From contig NW_026570226.1 in the NCBI RefSeq assembly GCF_019649055.1, positions 1,922,001 to 1,986,000 of the forward strand: a DNA stretch of 64,000 nucleotides, given 5' to 3'. Under the pieces are notes generated by a model, which was not told where the DNA came from, made no database searches, and saw nothing but the letters and a program-made list of their open reading frames with translations. The DNA is from Paramacrobiotus metropolitanus (taxonomy: Eukaryota; Tardigrada; Eutardigrada; Parachela; Macrobiotidae). Below are positions 1 to 12,650 of this stretch, piece after piece. Both the position numbers and the translations under genes were made by a program. The number at the start of each line of letters is the position of its first letter. Within the stretch, counting starts at the first letter, position 1.

Positions 1-3000
1 CAACCAGACGGACTCCTCTTTTTCACATCCAACGAGGATGTTTCGCAGATTCTTAGTTTATCCTTGCGGGAAGGTCGCATCGTTTTTGCCTCCGACGACG
101 GCAAAGGTCAAACCACTTCCGTTGAAACTGAACTAACCGGCTACTGGAATGGCGAGTGGCATTACGTATCGGCCATGAAAGAAACCAATCGGTTGAAGCT
201 GATGATTGATGATTTTGAGTCCGTGCAGAGCAATGTCGGTCGCGTGGACAATCTGGCCACATCGAAACCGTTGTTCTTCGGCGGTATCCCAGCCGGGATT
301 GTCAAAGAGAGCGACGCTATGCCGAAAACGCGAAGCTTTGATGGATGTATTGGGGATGTCGTGATTAATGATGTAGTGCAGAATTTCGCTATCAGTCAGG
401 ATAAACCGGGAGCGTCATTCGCTAGCTGCATGGTGGATTTCAAGCCAGGAGTGACACCACCAACGCTGCCACCACAACCTACCCAAGCAACACTGGGTAA
501 GTGAAGAACGTTCGAAAAGCTATTATCTGAATTAAAAAGTGAAAAGGTTAGAGTTGTTATAAAACTGAAAATTTAGAGAAATTTGCAATATAAATTTTTG
601 TAACTCAAATTCTGGTTGCATTTTATGCACGTTACATACAACATGGTTTCCAGTGGTCGTGTTCCACGATGTTGCAGTAACCTTACAGAATACGTTCGGT
701 TTCTACAACTTAGTTCACTGAGTGCAGGAACTGTAACATATTAATTTTATGTAACATAATGTAAAATATGTCACATATTTGTAATAACTGAACATATTTC
801 TTCAGTAACCGACTTTGATTGTTTATTAAACTGCTACCGAGAGGAATATGTAAAAAGACTATTTTTTTCATGACGCGCTTTTGCTTTTAATACCCGGTGG
901 GTTATGTTAGGACCTTTCCATAATCAACTAGAAACCTCATCGACAACTACGACAACGATGTCAACGTCAACGGCGCTAACATCTGCTTCTACTACGCCGG
1001 TCGGCATGCCGGTGGTTATAACCGATGCTCCAGTCCATCCTCATCCTGTCACCGTTGTCACCGTCACAGCACCGGCAGTTACAGCTCCCGAGCCGGAAAC
1101 CACACCGGCTTACGCCGGTCCGGTCCTAGAACGATGTGTTTTGCCCGAAATTCCAGATGGTAACTTAGTAATTAAGCTGAACTGTACTGCATTGGACACA
1201 GTGAAAAAGATGCATCTTTTTCACTGATTTATCTGAATAACCGCACTCTGAATTTTAAGTAACGGTGCAACCATTTTTGTGTGTACTTTAGTTGGTTCCG
1301 TCACTTCTGCTGCGCTACAGTTTGGCAGTCGACCAGAATCACGACAGGAATTCTCCTCGACACCGTCCAAGTTTATGGAAGATAGCGAATTTTCTGTTGA
1401 ACTGATGACGAGGGGCTCGGATGGTGTTATTCTGTATGTTGACGATCAGAAAGCCAACCCGATTGATTTCTTAGCGCTGTACATGAAGGACGGATATCTG
1501 GTATATTCATTCAATCCGGGAGCGGGCTCGGCCATAGCTCGCAGTCGAAAAAGGTACCTTATAATACCGTGCAAAAGCATAATTATACGTTTAAAAAAAG
1601 GTCATGAACTACATTTCGTTACGCAGAATAGTTTTCTGGGGTGGTGCATATACCGGGTTATTTTCAGGTATAACGATGGTAAATGGCACAGTGTTAAAGC
1701 CGTCAAACAGAACAAAGCCGCACGACTCCTCGTGGATGATGAGGAAGTGGCATCCAGTGAGAGTCCCGGCACAACTGTATTCCTGAACACCAAGTTCCCC
1801 CTGTACTTTGGTGGAATGAATGGCAAGCGAAATGCATCGAAGAATTTGGAAAGTGTCTTGCTGCCGTTCAATGGGTGCCTGCGAAATTTACGCATGAACG
1901 GTGTACCCTTGTCGGCGCCTTCCGCCACGGTGGCTGTGACTCCTTGCAGCGAGCGCACAGAACCAGGAGCATTCTTTCCAGCCAGCGGTGGCTATATTGC
2001 CTTACGTATGTAACAAAACACAGGCTTTTTTTTACTTTTAGCAGGAATTAGAAAATCTCACTTCGTCAGGGTTAGCAGTAACTTAGCACGGGATTGTGCA
2101 CAAAAATTATGTTGAATGACTTGAATCGTAGTGTAATGTAACTCAACTTCGTACCGATGGATGTACTTACTCTGTATGTGAGCAGTTTGAATTTACGCAC
2201 GTCTGTAATATAGCTCCCCGTCAGCGATTCGAAATTTTTAATACATATGTATACATATAGATATTTTATACATTTTTAACTTTTTTAAGGTTTGTCTAAT
2301 TTTATAGGTGACAAATTCGTGGTGAACAAAGATCTGGATATTGCCATCGAAATTAAACCTCGTTCTAACAACGGTGTAATCTTGGCTGTTGGTACCGTCA
2401 AAAAACGGCGCGATTACTTGGCCATCCAGTTAATCGATGGAACGGTGGATTTCAGCTTTGACAACGGCGCCGGACCTACCCATGTTAACGGTAAGCGTAC
2501 TGTATTTATGCAAGGTCAAACTGCCACGCATGACGAAGTTTTGGGTGTTTTGCAGTCACACTTCCATCTCGTTTCTTTATATGCGATGGCGAATGGCATA
2601 CTATAAAAGGTCAGTTTCATCCATAATCCAACAAATGCCGGCTGGTTTCTTAAGATACAGTTATTACCCGTTCGTGAATAAACTGAAGCAATAATTATTG
2701 CAAGCTTTGATTTTTATGTAGCTTCCAAATCGAAATTTATGGCAATGCTGAGTGTCGATGACAACTACACGAGCGACAATCGTGGTCCGACGGGTGTGAC
2801 CGCTGCCGACACCGACACGCCCATTTACCTCGGTTCTCTTCCGGCCAGCGTGGGCAACATGGGAAAGGTGATCAGGAAGCAGTATGTGGGCTGTATGCGG
2901 AATCTGGTGTTGAGTCCGGGTGGGATGGCCACCGCGGCACCGGGCGTGTCGGAGAACTTTGCCACAGGACAAGTGGGTGGCAACGTCCTGGCCAATTTTT

Positions 3001-3014
3001 GTCATACTGCTTGA
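1..3014 (+). CDS. Laminin alpha chain, C-terminal part (LG3-LG5), 5' truncated by window
   Basis: Extracellular basement-membrane protein; in laminin alpha chains the LG modules bind dystroglycan, integrins and sulphated sugars. Exons by splice consensus and matching phase: 1-496, 911-1159, 1292-1553, 1668-2005, 2308-2490, 2556-2609, 2722-3014, giving about 624 residues. Three laminin-G modules are visible, each with the GEWH/GKWH-type motif (NGEWHYV, DGKWHSV, DGEWHTI) and the late YFGG/FFGG and FxGC or VGC signature. LG3 is followed by a Thr/Pro/Val-rich linker (exon 2), then the LG4-LG5 pair ends at the stop codon with no transmembrane segment. That spacing (LG3, linker, LG4-5, stop) is typical of laminin alpha rather than neurexin or perlecan. 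The first codon of the window is in frame, so upstream exons lie outside. Confidence 0.88.
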
Positions 3015-3117
3015 CAGCCGTAATTACAGCATATCTCTTTTTTGTTTTGTTTACCTGCGTTTGTGGTTTAATTTTCGGCAAACAAGTTTTTACTCAGAAG
3101 CTGTGGACAACTAAAAT

Positions 3118-3420
3118 TTGACTGATTGGTTGGAGTTAAGGTCATGCGTTAGGAAGCAGGAATTTGTGCAACAGCTTTGTCAAGAAATGCTCCTCTGGTG
3201 TTTCCAAAAACTTCGAATAAAACTGGTCTTTAATTCTGAAAATCAACCGGCACTGATACTAGCTCATAGGACTGCTCTACAAAAACAACAACAGCTCGAT
3301 ATTCTCAGCGCAGTGAATACACAGTTAAGAGTCACAGCTCATAATGTCGGACAACAAGTGGAAACAGTGGAAAATCAGTTTACTGGTTCCAGCAGTGCTC
3401 CATCAACAGACATTGCTTAA
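3118..3420 (+). other. Open frame in the laminin 3' region, unrecognised
   Basis: A frame of about 100 codons without an ATG at its head (first ATG 3187, giving 77 residues). It is Gln/Val/Leu-rich and ends just before an AATAAA at 3465. It sits 100 bases after the laminin stop, so it is most likely chance reading of the 3' UTR. A last exon of an overlapping small gene cannot be excluded. I recognise no family. Confidence 0.15.
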
Positions 3421-3464
3421 TGCTTATTACTTGTTTTTTTTTATGCGAAAATTAGTCCAAATTT

Positions 3465-3470
3465 AATAAA
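3465..3470 (+). terminator. Polyadenylation signal AATAAA, laminin gene
   Basis: AATAAA about 450 bases after the laminin stop, in AT-rich sequence, with a second near-copy (cgaataaatt) immediately after. It is the likely 3' end signal of the laminin transcript. Confidence 0.5.
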
Positions 3471-4475
3471 CGAATAAATTAAGCATCTATAAAATATTTG
3501 GTCCAAAAATTTGCGCCCGGCCCTTATTTGCTTTGCTTTGCTTCACCAGTCTTTGACTACGTATGGCACTTGCAACTCCTGCTAACTTATTATCATTTAA
3601 ACATACGGTCTTGTAGGGTAGGTTATTACTGATGACGATAATACACTTTTTATTTGTCACGATTGAAATGGAATTGATCTAGTTCGCTAAAAGTTCTGTA
3701 TGCGGACCATGTGCGGTAACAAGTTATTGTTATAAGGCGATTACGACCGTGAACTTGACCATCGGCAATTCGTACGACCTAATTTTGAAATTTTCACACT
3801 ATAATTTTTCATTCTGTAATGTTTCGCACCTGAAAAGAACAAGTTTAATATTTTTCGGTCATTACCACCGGTATCGGTGTGTCGGCAACCAGTAGCAAGA
3901 ACCAGTTTTTATCGAAAGCACGTCATTGTATCCTTAACGGAACCGGTGTTCTTCTTTCTTGTTCTCGCTATTTGTTCATGTACGTGTGTCTGTTTACTGC
4001 GGTTCGCCGATTCCCGTTTACGTTGAAGTTTTTGGCATAGATTGCAAAATCGTCATATACAGAAGCATCCGCTATCCACACTGGCATTCGACCGATATTG
4101 CTCTTGTCGTAATAAATGTTTGCCATAATTATTACGTCAGTCATTCGAGTATCGCATGAGTTTTGAATTCTCTAATACAACTCATTCGCAGAGACGCTGT
4201 TTTTGGCAAAAGTTTTCGTTTATCTGATGAAATCAGTTCCATCCATAAATTATTGCTTCCGATTATTCTCCATTATCGCTTGCAGTTTATGTATATTTGA
4301 CGTTGCATGGTGGTCAGTCAGCTGGCTTCAGTTTTTAGAATTATCGTTACTAGCTACAGGACAGCAATCGTACGCCCAGTACGACTGATAGTACTCGTCA
4401 GCACGAAAAGCGACGACTGAAAAGTCACAAAATTTCGTTTTTATGTGATGAAGTAGCAAAATTGTTGTTACGAAC
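3471..4475. other. Intergenic, no gene seen
   Basis: About 1 kb between the laminin poly(A) signal and the first chromodomain gene. It contains only short open frames without splice or family support. It presumably holds the promoter and 5' UTR of the downstream gene; no TATA box stands out. Confidence 0.5.
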
Positions 4476-5292
4476 ATGGACATGCGTTTAATTCTTGATG
4501 GATACCCAGAGCGTTTTCGGTCAGCGATACGGTAAGTAGGATCAGCATATATAAAAAGTATAAAGCTTGAATCCTATAAATGCAACTGCACAACATGCTT
4601 AACTATTAACTTATAACCAGTTGTATTACTGCAGAATGAGGAGACACCGTAAAGCAGAGGAAGACAAATTTCCGGCACGACAACGAGGTCGGCTGATAAC
4701 TGACCAGCCATTAGACAGGAAGGAAAAGGGTAAAAATAATTTTCCACATGGTACAAAAATCGCTCGCAAGCGATTAAAAATTTACGGGATACTGGATACG
4801 GACAACAAACTGATCGGTCCCGGGCCACGCGTGGTCAACGAAAGTGGACAATATTACGAGGTCGAGCGGATTATTGGTGCGTCGGCAGTCTGCGGCTATC
4901 GATCTTTCCTTATTAAATGGATGGGCTGGCCTATGGATTGTTGTACGTGGGAACCGGAAACCGCCTTATGGAACGCTGATAGGGCGAAAGAGATGTTTTT
5001 CGCTACCTACGGGTAAAATTTACTTAACCGCTTATTAATGCTTACCACCGAGCAAGCAGCTACAGACGCTGCGCGTATTAAATGATAAGCCAACACAATA
5101 AACAGCGGAAAAGTTCTCTAGGTTTTCGCTAATTTTAACTTTATTTTCTTTAGAACTCCCTCATGCCATACTAGAGTGATTTTATCATCCGAAGGAGAAA
5201 GATTTGAAAAGTGGAAGCAACTCCGCTCCACTGGTGTTCAGAATCGCATTTCTATAATCAGGATGTACAGTAAATGGTTGTCTTCTGCGTAG
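4476..5292 (+). CDS. Small single-chromodomain protein (paralogue of the one at 12651-17981)
   Basis: Probable nuclear reader of methylated histone tails. Exons 4476-4531, 4635-5012, 5154-5292; phases close and give 190 residues. The chromodomain is at about residues 92-145: YYEVERIIG, then FLIKWMGWP, then CTWEPE. The aromatic residues expected to form the methyl-lysine cage (first Tyr, Trp of IKW, Trp of GWP) are present. The N-terminus is basic (RRHRK, ARKRLK). The last exon encodes a tail with VILSSEGERFEKWK. The same motif, at the same place after a phase-2 intron, ends the second chromodomain gene. There is no chromo-shadow, SET or ankyrin domain, so it is not a standard HP1, SUV39 or MPP8. 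ATG 4476 is the first in-frame start before a clean GTAAGT donor. Confidence 0.75.
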
Positions 5293-7151
5293 GATTTTGT
5301 GTAAAAGTTACCGCAGTACGTACCTGTACCGATACATTGCTCGCTACCGGTACACGATTTTCATTTATCAGCTGTGTTTTTGTGTCGCAAAGTTAATTTC
5401 ATTATTTCACACAATGATTCGGGAAAAAGAAAATGCATGTAGAGATTGTAAGAGGCTAGTACGATCACTGATTGATGCTTCTTATCTCCGATTCCGGTGC
5501 GAGGTGGACCCCCGAGTAAAACAATTTGTAAAAATATGTTAGCTAAACGTTAGTTAAAGGCCAAAATTCGAACATGTGTTTTACTCGGTACCGAAGTGGG
5601 CACTGTGAACCATAAGTATAAACCATAAATCTTTCGATGCCGCGATGGCTGCTACGTACGGTATCTCTTAGCATTTGAAAGAAAAATATCGTTAATAGTA
5701 ATACATGAGCTACCTCAAGATTGCGCCATAAACGGGCCGCAGAAATTATAAGTCTATTTTTCTATTAGGTGTTCTGACCAGTTTCTCTGGTATTACGAAA
5801 ATAATAATTATACAAACGCATGATTATTATTATAATTAACTTTTATACTTTATGTAGAATTTTTCGGTGTTTGGTACATGTATCTGTACATATCTCATTC
5901 GCCTTCTGGCGGCGGCTGCATCAGATGAACCGGTGTCAAAGTCAAGTTCAACAGCTGATGCGGCCGTTGCACCATTCGCGCAGCACAGTGACATTATTTT
6001 AATACGTAGTGCCAGTGCGAGCTTTTGGCCGGGTATTTTTAAGTACTTCAAGTGTGTGTCCTGAAACAACCCTATGTTGTGATAGTTTTTAACTACAGTA
6101 CGAGACATGATTGGCGTTGGTTTTAAGAGTAATAACAAACGCCGGTATGAGAGTATTTTCCCCATATTCCTAGAAACCGATGCAATGGCGCTGTCTTATT
6201 GCCAGAACGGATGTGCGCAGTACAAGAAGGCAAAACGTTTAGCCGAATAGTTTGTTTTAGTGATACGAGTATTGAACTACTGCTGAGTTTTTGATATCCA
6301 TTCGTATTTGCATAAGCACCTGTGGTTATCTCTGGATTCCCACAAACAACAGATCAATTACTGGTATTTCGTATTGTGGGGAATCGCTTAATTGTCGAGC
6401 ATCCGAAATCTGTTCCCGAGCAGAAATTTTCATTCCATCGCGGAGCGAAACCTTTGCATCTATAAACTGGAACCAGAACGTACGATTTCGATATTTATCC
6501 AACATCTTTGGAAGCTATTCTCTGAAAACTAGTTACCTGGCGGATGAACTATTTGACGGTAAGTGTCTTTAGTTATAATTTATTCAAGCTGCATTCGTGA
6601 TTCGTTGCAGCGAAAAGCGAAACTTGAGAATGTACAAGTACTTGCGCGGTTTTAATCGTACTGTTGCGATTGACAGTGTTTATCATTCTTGATTGAATTG
6701 TCATTAAACTTTAAAACTATTTCTAAACGTACGTAAACTGAGTGTAAATTATGGATTATGGTTGTACTGTTAACTGTGGTATAATACTAGTAAAGTACAC
6801 TACGTAGTAGATGTTTTATGTGACGAGGTTTTTTATATTTAAAGGATTTTATTCACTGATCTGGTGATTTTCGTTTCCTCAAAAATGGGTTAGATTTAAC
6901 ATATGTTAGGTATTTCAAAATATTATCCATTCGATCAAGTTGTAACAAGACAATAAGTGGAACTGCAGTCTTGAGTATTCGATTTTTATGTTTCGTTAAA
7001 ACCGATAAAATGCAGTGTTGACAAAGCATTGGAACACGTTGCATACTACGTACTCGTACCTGTAGATAATTTATTGCCTTATGTTTTTGCGAGGATTCGT
7101 CTGCATTTACGATGTTGCAGAATTCGTCTACCACATGCGGTAATATTCATC
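5293..7151. other. Intergenic / GCLC upstream region
   Basis: No protein family is recognised in 1.86 kb. A consensus donor (ggtaagtg) at 6559 could end a non-coding 5' exon of GCLC. Overlapping open frames on both strands near 5840-6160 are short, low-complexity and mutually shadowing, and I do not call them. Confidence 0.4.
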
Positions 7152-10100
7152 ATGGGGTTGTTAACTAAAGGCAGCGCTCTCAGCTGGGAGGAAACACAGC
7201 GTTACCGGGATTACGTGAAAAAGCATGGAATTCTGCAGTTTATTAATCTGTATAAAAAGCTTAAGGAACGGGAAAACGATGAGTTCAAATGGGGCGATGA
7301 GGTAAGTACTGAAAACTCGTTTTTAAAAAAACTGAGCGGCTCCCTACCTTTGAACGCATTTACATTTTTGCCATACGTTGCCCATAACCATGGCCTGTAC
7401 AACAGTTGCAGCTTTAATTTGGCCATATGGTCGTGATTGATTTTTTTTGGTTTTTATAGATTGAGTACATGCTGGTTCATTTCGATAACGAGCATAAGAA
7501 GGCCCAGCTAGCGCTGGTCGCCACTGAAGTTTTGCCAAAACTGATGCAGCCAGAAAATGAAGCCATAAAAAAGGGGTAATAACGAGCGCCAATTTTAATG
7601 TAGGGACAAATAGATTTATCAGTCATATATGGCCGTATGATGTATTTAAACGGCATGTCACATTATGCGCAGACAGGTATCACACCATAAGCCATCATTT
7701 ACTATTTTTGTTTTCAGTGAAGAAGATTTACTATCAGCATTATGGAGACCGGAGTATGGGAATTTTATGATCGAGGTAAATATGTTCAAGATAGTCTGCT
7801 TGCTTCCCGAATTTTAGCTTTAAGAATGAATGGGAGGAACACTAATTATTTGCTGTTCCATCCGGACATCGTACTAAAAATTAATATATAACGTGACCTG
7901 AGTTTTAATTACTCCGGTATTTGTAGTTATGTTTTTGTGATGCGTCAACATTCGAAATTTTTTAGCAACTGTTTTTTTGTTGCTGTCGTATTTGCTGGAA
8001 TCAATTAGTTTGTTTGTTTGCCACACACACAAACTGTAGCCGGAAGAGATGTTATCGCAATTCGCGTTTCTTTGGTTGGCTTGCCTGCATATATTTTTGC
8101 CTGTGAGATATTGACGCTTCTCGGCAACAGATTAAATAGTCACACACGCAATTCTGTAAGTAATAAACATTCTGCTTTTACAGAGTGCTCCCGGAACGCC
8201 CAACACGTCGGATCTGGAGTGCTTCTCCAAAGTCGAGGACAATATGCGTGTGCGGCGCAGTGAAGCGAATGCTGTCATGAAGGAAGATGATTTCGTCATG
8301 ACATTGACCAACTTTCCACGGTCAGTTGTTCATGGATTCAGTTCGTTGTTTGAGTGAGAATTTAGTGGTTCATTCATGAAATAAAATAGTTTTTCTTGCT
8401 TCGGGTTTTTTGTGGATATTTTTGAATTATTTACGCTTATTTCGCAAATCTTAATTTACAGCATTTTCGTGCAAAATTACGTATGTTCTTATCGTAGTAA
8501 TATGTTTTTCATTATTATAAAAGTAAATTGCAGAATCGTGTTTTAGGAATGGCTGTCCGGATTTCACCTTTCCGGCATCCAGATGCACACCACTGGACAC
8601 CAAGAGCTTCTTGCGGTCGTTGTTCTTCCCGGACGAATGCGTATTTCCTGATCATCCCAGATTTATGTAATTTACCATTCTTGTGGTCCGCTTAGCTATA
8701 TGTATTTGCTGTTTTATTCTGTGCAGTAGGTTTGTTTAATATTTTACACAGTTTTTTATGGTTTATGTTTGTAGTTTACTTTATACCTCTTTTGCAAGCC
8801 TTCCGTAATCCGATACAGATTGCGTTTCTTCAAACTTACTTGGCTAACAATTTTTTGGTAATTTTTAGGACAATGGCCCGAAACATGGTGCAACGACGCG
8901 GCTCCAAGCCGGTGATCAATGTTCCAAGTAAGTCGGCATTTGAAAATCCCTACTCGAGTAGTTTGCGGTTGATTTGACGTAAGTCACGTAATTATGGTAG
9001 TTTTCGTGGATAAAAATACGCCACAGCCTTTCATGGATGATTTGTTTGGACTGGATACAACAGGAAACGATCTTGCTCAACGAGCAGAAAATCATGTATA
9101 CATGGATTGCGGCGGATTTGGAGCTGGATGTTGCTGCCTGCAGGTAAAATGCGGCGAAACACATCGAACTCAGATTTTCTGCTCTTTAATCTATTCGCCA
9201 TTAGCTGTAATACATTCTGATGGTGTGTTATTTGCATATGTTGTAACGCTTGCTGGTCAAGGTAGTTACTATTAGTTTTCCAGTTATCGTGCTTTATCCT
9301 GATACGGCTTGCGCCAATTTGCAGGCAACATTTCAAGCAAGGAATACGGAAGAAGGCCGGCGACTTTATGATCAGTTGATCCCTTTGTGTCCCATTCTGG
9401 TCCGTCGTTATTTGAGTCATTTACGTATAAAACCACTCCGCATGATACGTGCATACATCTGCTTGCATTATGTGATGATAATGACTTATGGGGGTGTTCC
9501 AAGACTGAATGTTGCTGTTGCAGTTGGCCATGACAGCGGCGGCGCCGATATATAAAGGATACTTAGTCCAGACGGATTGTCGTTGGGGAATAGAATCTCA
9601 GAGTCTGGATGACAGGACAGAGGAGGAACGTGGTCTTAAAGTATGCCAAGTGTAACTCGAAATTGTTTCACTTCCAACTTTAAACATCTTAATGTTTCAG
9701 AATTACGTATTTACTCTGTGCTGCTGTTAATTAATTTAAGAAACTGTTATAGTTTGGTTAACAGGGTAACCACGTAATTAAAACCACGTGCAGAGTTGAG
9801 GATTTGTTTTTTTGCGAGCCAGATAAATGAATATTGTGGAATCACTTAGTGCTTATGCTGTTATGCATAAAAAGTAAAGGCCAATTAAACTAATTTGCAA
9901 ACCTGATATCGGCTCGTTTGGTCCTTTTTGTAGCCGTTACAAGAAAGCCGGCATGTTATCCCAAAAGCGCGGTATGGATCGGTGGATTCTTACCTTTCTG
10001 ACGCCGGTTCATTGTACAATGACGTGGATCTCGTAGTGGACGAAGAACTTCTCAAAATCATGCTGGATGCCGGTAGGTTAAGAGGAAGTCACGAAAAAAA

Positions 10101-11635
10101 ATTGCAGTTTACTGTTATTTTATTCAACCATTACTTACCCTATTTGTTCAAGTGCTATATTCATGTACTCGTATGATTAGGAGTGGATGTTCCATTGGCA
10201 CGCCATGTAGCGCATTTATTTATTCGCGATCCCGTATTGATTCTAAAAGAGAATCTCCATCAAGATGACGAGAAGGATTCAGATCATTTTGAGGTAAGGC
10301 TTGGCCAAATAACGGATTCAGTAGATAAATACAACCATGTTGTTCCACTGCTTTTCAGCTTTATGCGTGGTGATAAGTTCTTTAGCATAATTTACGTACG
10401 TAGCTTCTGGATAAACGTGGGCAAGGTATATATTAAGAGAATTCTGTATAATTTGACGCGGGTATAAAAGTGATTTATGTTATCGAGAATTAGCAAAGAC
10501 ACAGTAAGTATAACTCTAACACGTTCTATCAGGTTAATTGTGTTAATATTATTGTTAACAGGGAATCCAGTCAAGTAACTGGCAGTCGATGCGCTTCAAG
10601 CCGCCTCCACCGGACAGTCCCATCGGTTGCCGCGTGGAATTCCGCCCCATGGAAGTCCAGTTGACCGACTTCGAGAATGCCGCATTCGTTATCTTCATTG
10701 TTCTTCTTACTCGCGTAATCCTAACCTTCGATCTGAATTTGCTCATACCTATGTCCAAAGTGGAGGAGAACATCAAAGAAGCCCAAAAGATGGATGCCGT
10801 TCGGAATGGCCAGTTCTATTTCCGAAGGGATATTTTCCAAGGTACGTGCTGTCATAATTTTGTTTGAAAACCTTACGCGTACTCAGTCAGATTAATGCTT
10901 TTCTGAATTTTAAACCTGGTGCAATGTTTGACTAATAAGCTACCAACTGGCTACCAATCTGTAGAAAATTCTCCTACAACACCGCCTTTCTACACGAAAT
11001 ACTTCAAGTTTCTCAAAAAAGAATATAGCCAAATGTCTATCAACCATATTATCAATGGGAAAAAAGGCCATTTCCCTGGATTGCTGCCATTGATCAAGGA
11101 TTATCTGAAAAGTGTGGAACTGAGTGTTGAGACACATACTAAGCTGCGGACTTACCTTCGTTTCATCCGCAGGAGAGCTTCCGGTCAGTATGATGGCATA
11201 CGCCGGCGGCCGGCTCATATGAATTAACGCTATCTTGTTGTACAGTAATTATTTGAACACCATAAAGCACTTACTACTTTTTTTGGTTTATTAGTAAACA
11301 CTATGACGGAAAGAAATTTAGGAATTCATTTTTAGTAATTAAGGAAACTACTGAAACCTTATAATGTGTATTTTGAGAGGGTGGATTTACTTATAGGCGA
11401 GCTAAAGACAGCCGCGCGATGGATGAGAGATTTCGTTGACCAGCATCCGGAATATAAACATGATTCAATTGTGAATGATCGGGTTAACTATGACCTATTG
11501 AGTAAATGTCGGGATCTGGCTAGCGGGCAGGCTTTCGACCCTTCTCTGCAGCTGGAACGGGCACCACCGCTGCAGGCGGAGGACAGTGATGAGGAAGACT
11601 GGAGTCAGGTGGATGTGGACCAAACTGAGAACTGA
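7152..11635 (+). CDS. GCLC: Glutamate-cysteine ligase catalytic subunit
   Basis: First and rate-limiting step of glutathione synthesis: ATP-dependent joining of L-glutamate (gamma-carboxyl) to L-cysteine in the cytosol. Fourteen exons: 7152-7301, 7460-7575, 7718-7775, 8184-8320, 8547-8666, 8869-8927, 9001-9143, 9325-9399, 9524-9640, 9934-10072, 10181-10293, 10562-10841, 10965-11183, 11397-11635. All phases close, giving 654 residues, close to animal GCLC (about 637). Family hallmarks run through the whole length: N-terminal [37 protein letters not shown] (acidic metal/substrate residues), the VDSYLSDAG region, [49 protein letters not shown] and the C-terminal [10 protein letters not shown]. 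The usual GQPYGG segment after MIE is replaced by GTPNTS. The gene lies between the two chromodomain paralogues on the same strand. Confidence 0.96.
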
Positions 11636-12650
11636 AATGAGAATGGAACATATCATTCACAACAGCACGTGATCGGATGCATTTGTGATTAACCATACGT
11701 CTTATCCTTTTGGTCGAGCAGCATTTTATGTATTTATACATGTAACTTTATTTTCTCAGTGCAGTTTCATGAGGGCTCGATTTGCATCATGATTTCGTTC
11801 GTTTTACAAAATAACCCCACCTGTCATCTGTTATGGTGAGAGCCTAGGGGTAGGATTGTGAAGCAGGCGTATTACTGCAAGAGGTAATCATTAGTGTTGT
11901 TGTAAATTGTAGTTTTAAAGGCTTGGTAGTACTTCGTCCGGATATCGTTGCACTCTATAAAAAATATTATTGTACTTATTTTTTACCGACCTAATTTACA
12001 TACTTTGTATATCTGATGCAGTTGTTACTTCGTAACAAGTAAGGGATAACAAATATCTGATACAAGATCTTATAAATTGTCAATACGATATTATAAGTAA
12101 GTACAGAAAATAAAGAAATCTGAAAGCCGTAATCATCATTTTAAGATCCTTGCATATGAAGGTCACAGAGTGGGCAGCGGGCAGAGAAGATAATTATTAT
12201 AGTACCTTGATTTACTAGTTTTCGTAGTATTCGTGTTTCCAGTTTTCCTGAGGGTAAACGGCAAACTACCGCGAGCGCCAGTTACAGTAAATGTCCTACA
12301 GTTACCAGCCCGACCAGGCATTAGCCGAGTCGATCATAGCGTTCTTTACAGCGCTAAAGTTTTTGCTGCTGGTTGAAGCTTGAAGTTTGTTGTTGGTTGT
12401 GAGACTGCGTGTTGTTCGTGTCAAGTTTTGGAGGTTTTCCCGAATTATGCGGTTCTCAGCTCTCAGTTTTGCATTACTGTAGTCATTTTGGTTTGATATT
12501 GGAATTAGCTGTGGCAGGCGATAAGGAGTATGGTTGATATGCTACACGCGCCACTGGCGAGCAAACTGCTGACTTTGTCTTTTCTCTTGTGATCTGTTTC
12601 ATTCGCTGTCAAAACGAACAACTGTCTTTGTGGTCCTGCTCTCCTTTCTG
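11636..12650. other. GCLC 3' UTR and upstream region of second chromodomain gene
   Basis: Bases 11636 to about 12130 are AT-rich 3' UTR ending near an AATAAA. The remainder up to ATG 12651 holds no recognisable gene and should contain the promoter of the next gene. Confidence 0.5.
12109..12114 (+). terminator. Polyadenylation signal AATAAA, GCLC
   Basis: AATAAA about 475 bases after the GCLC stop (gaaaataaagaaat), the last good signal before the next gene begins. Confidence 0.5.

Noticed and set aside
5836-6165. Overlapping plus and minus open frames of 65 and 109 codons upstream of GCLC
   Set aside because: Low-complexity Ala/Ser stretches reading on both strands, with no splice context, Kozak evidence or family resemblance.
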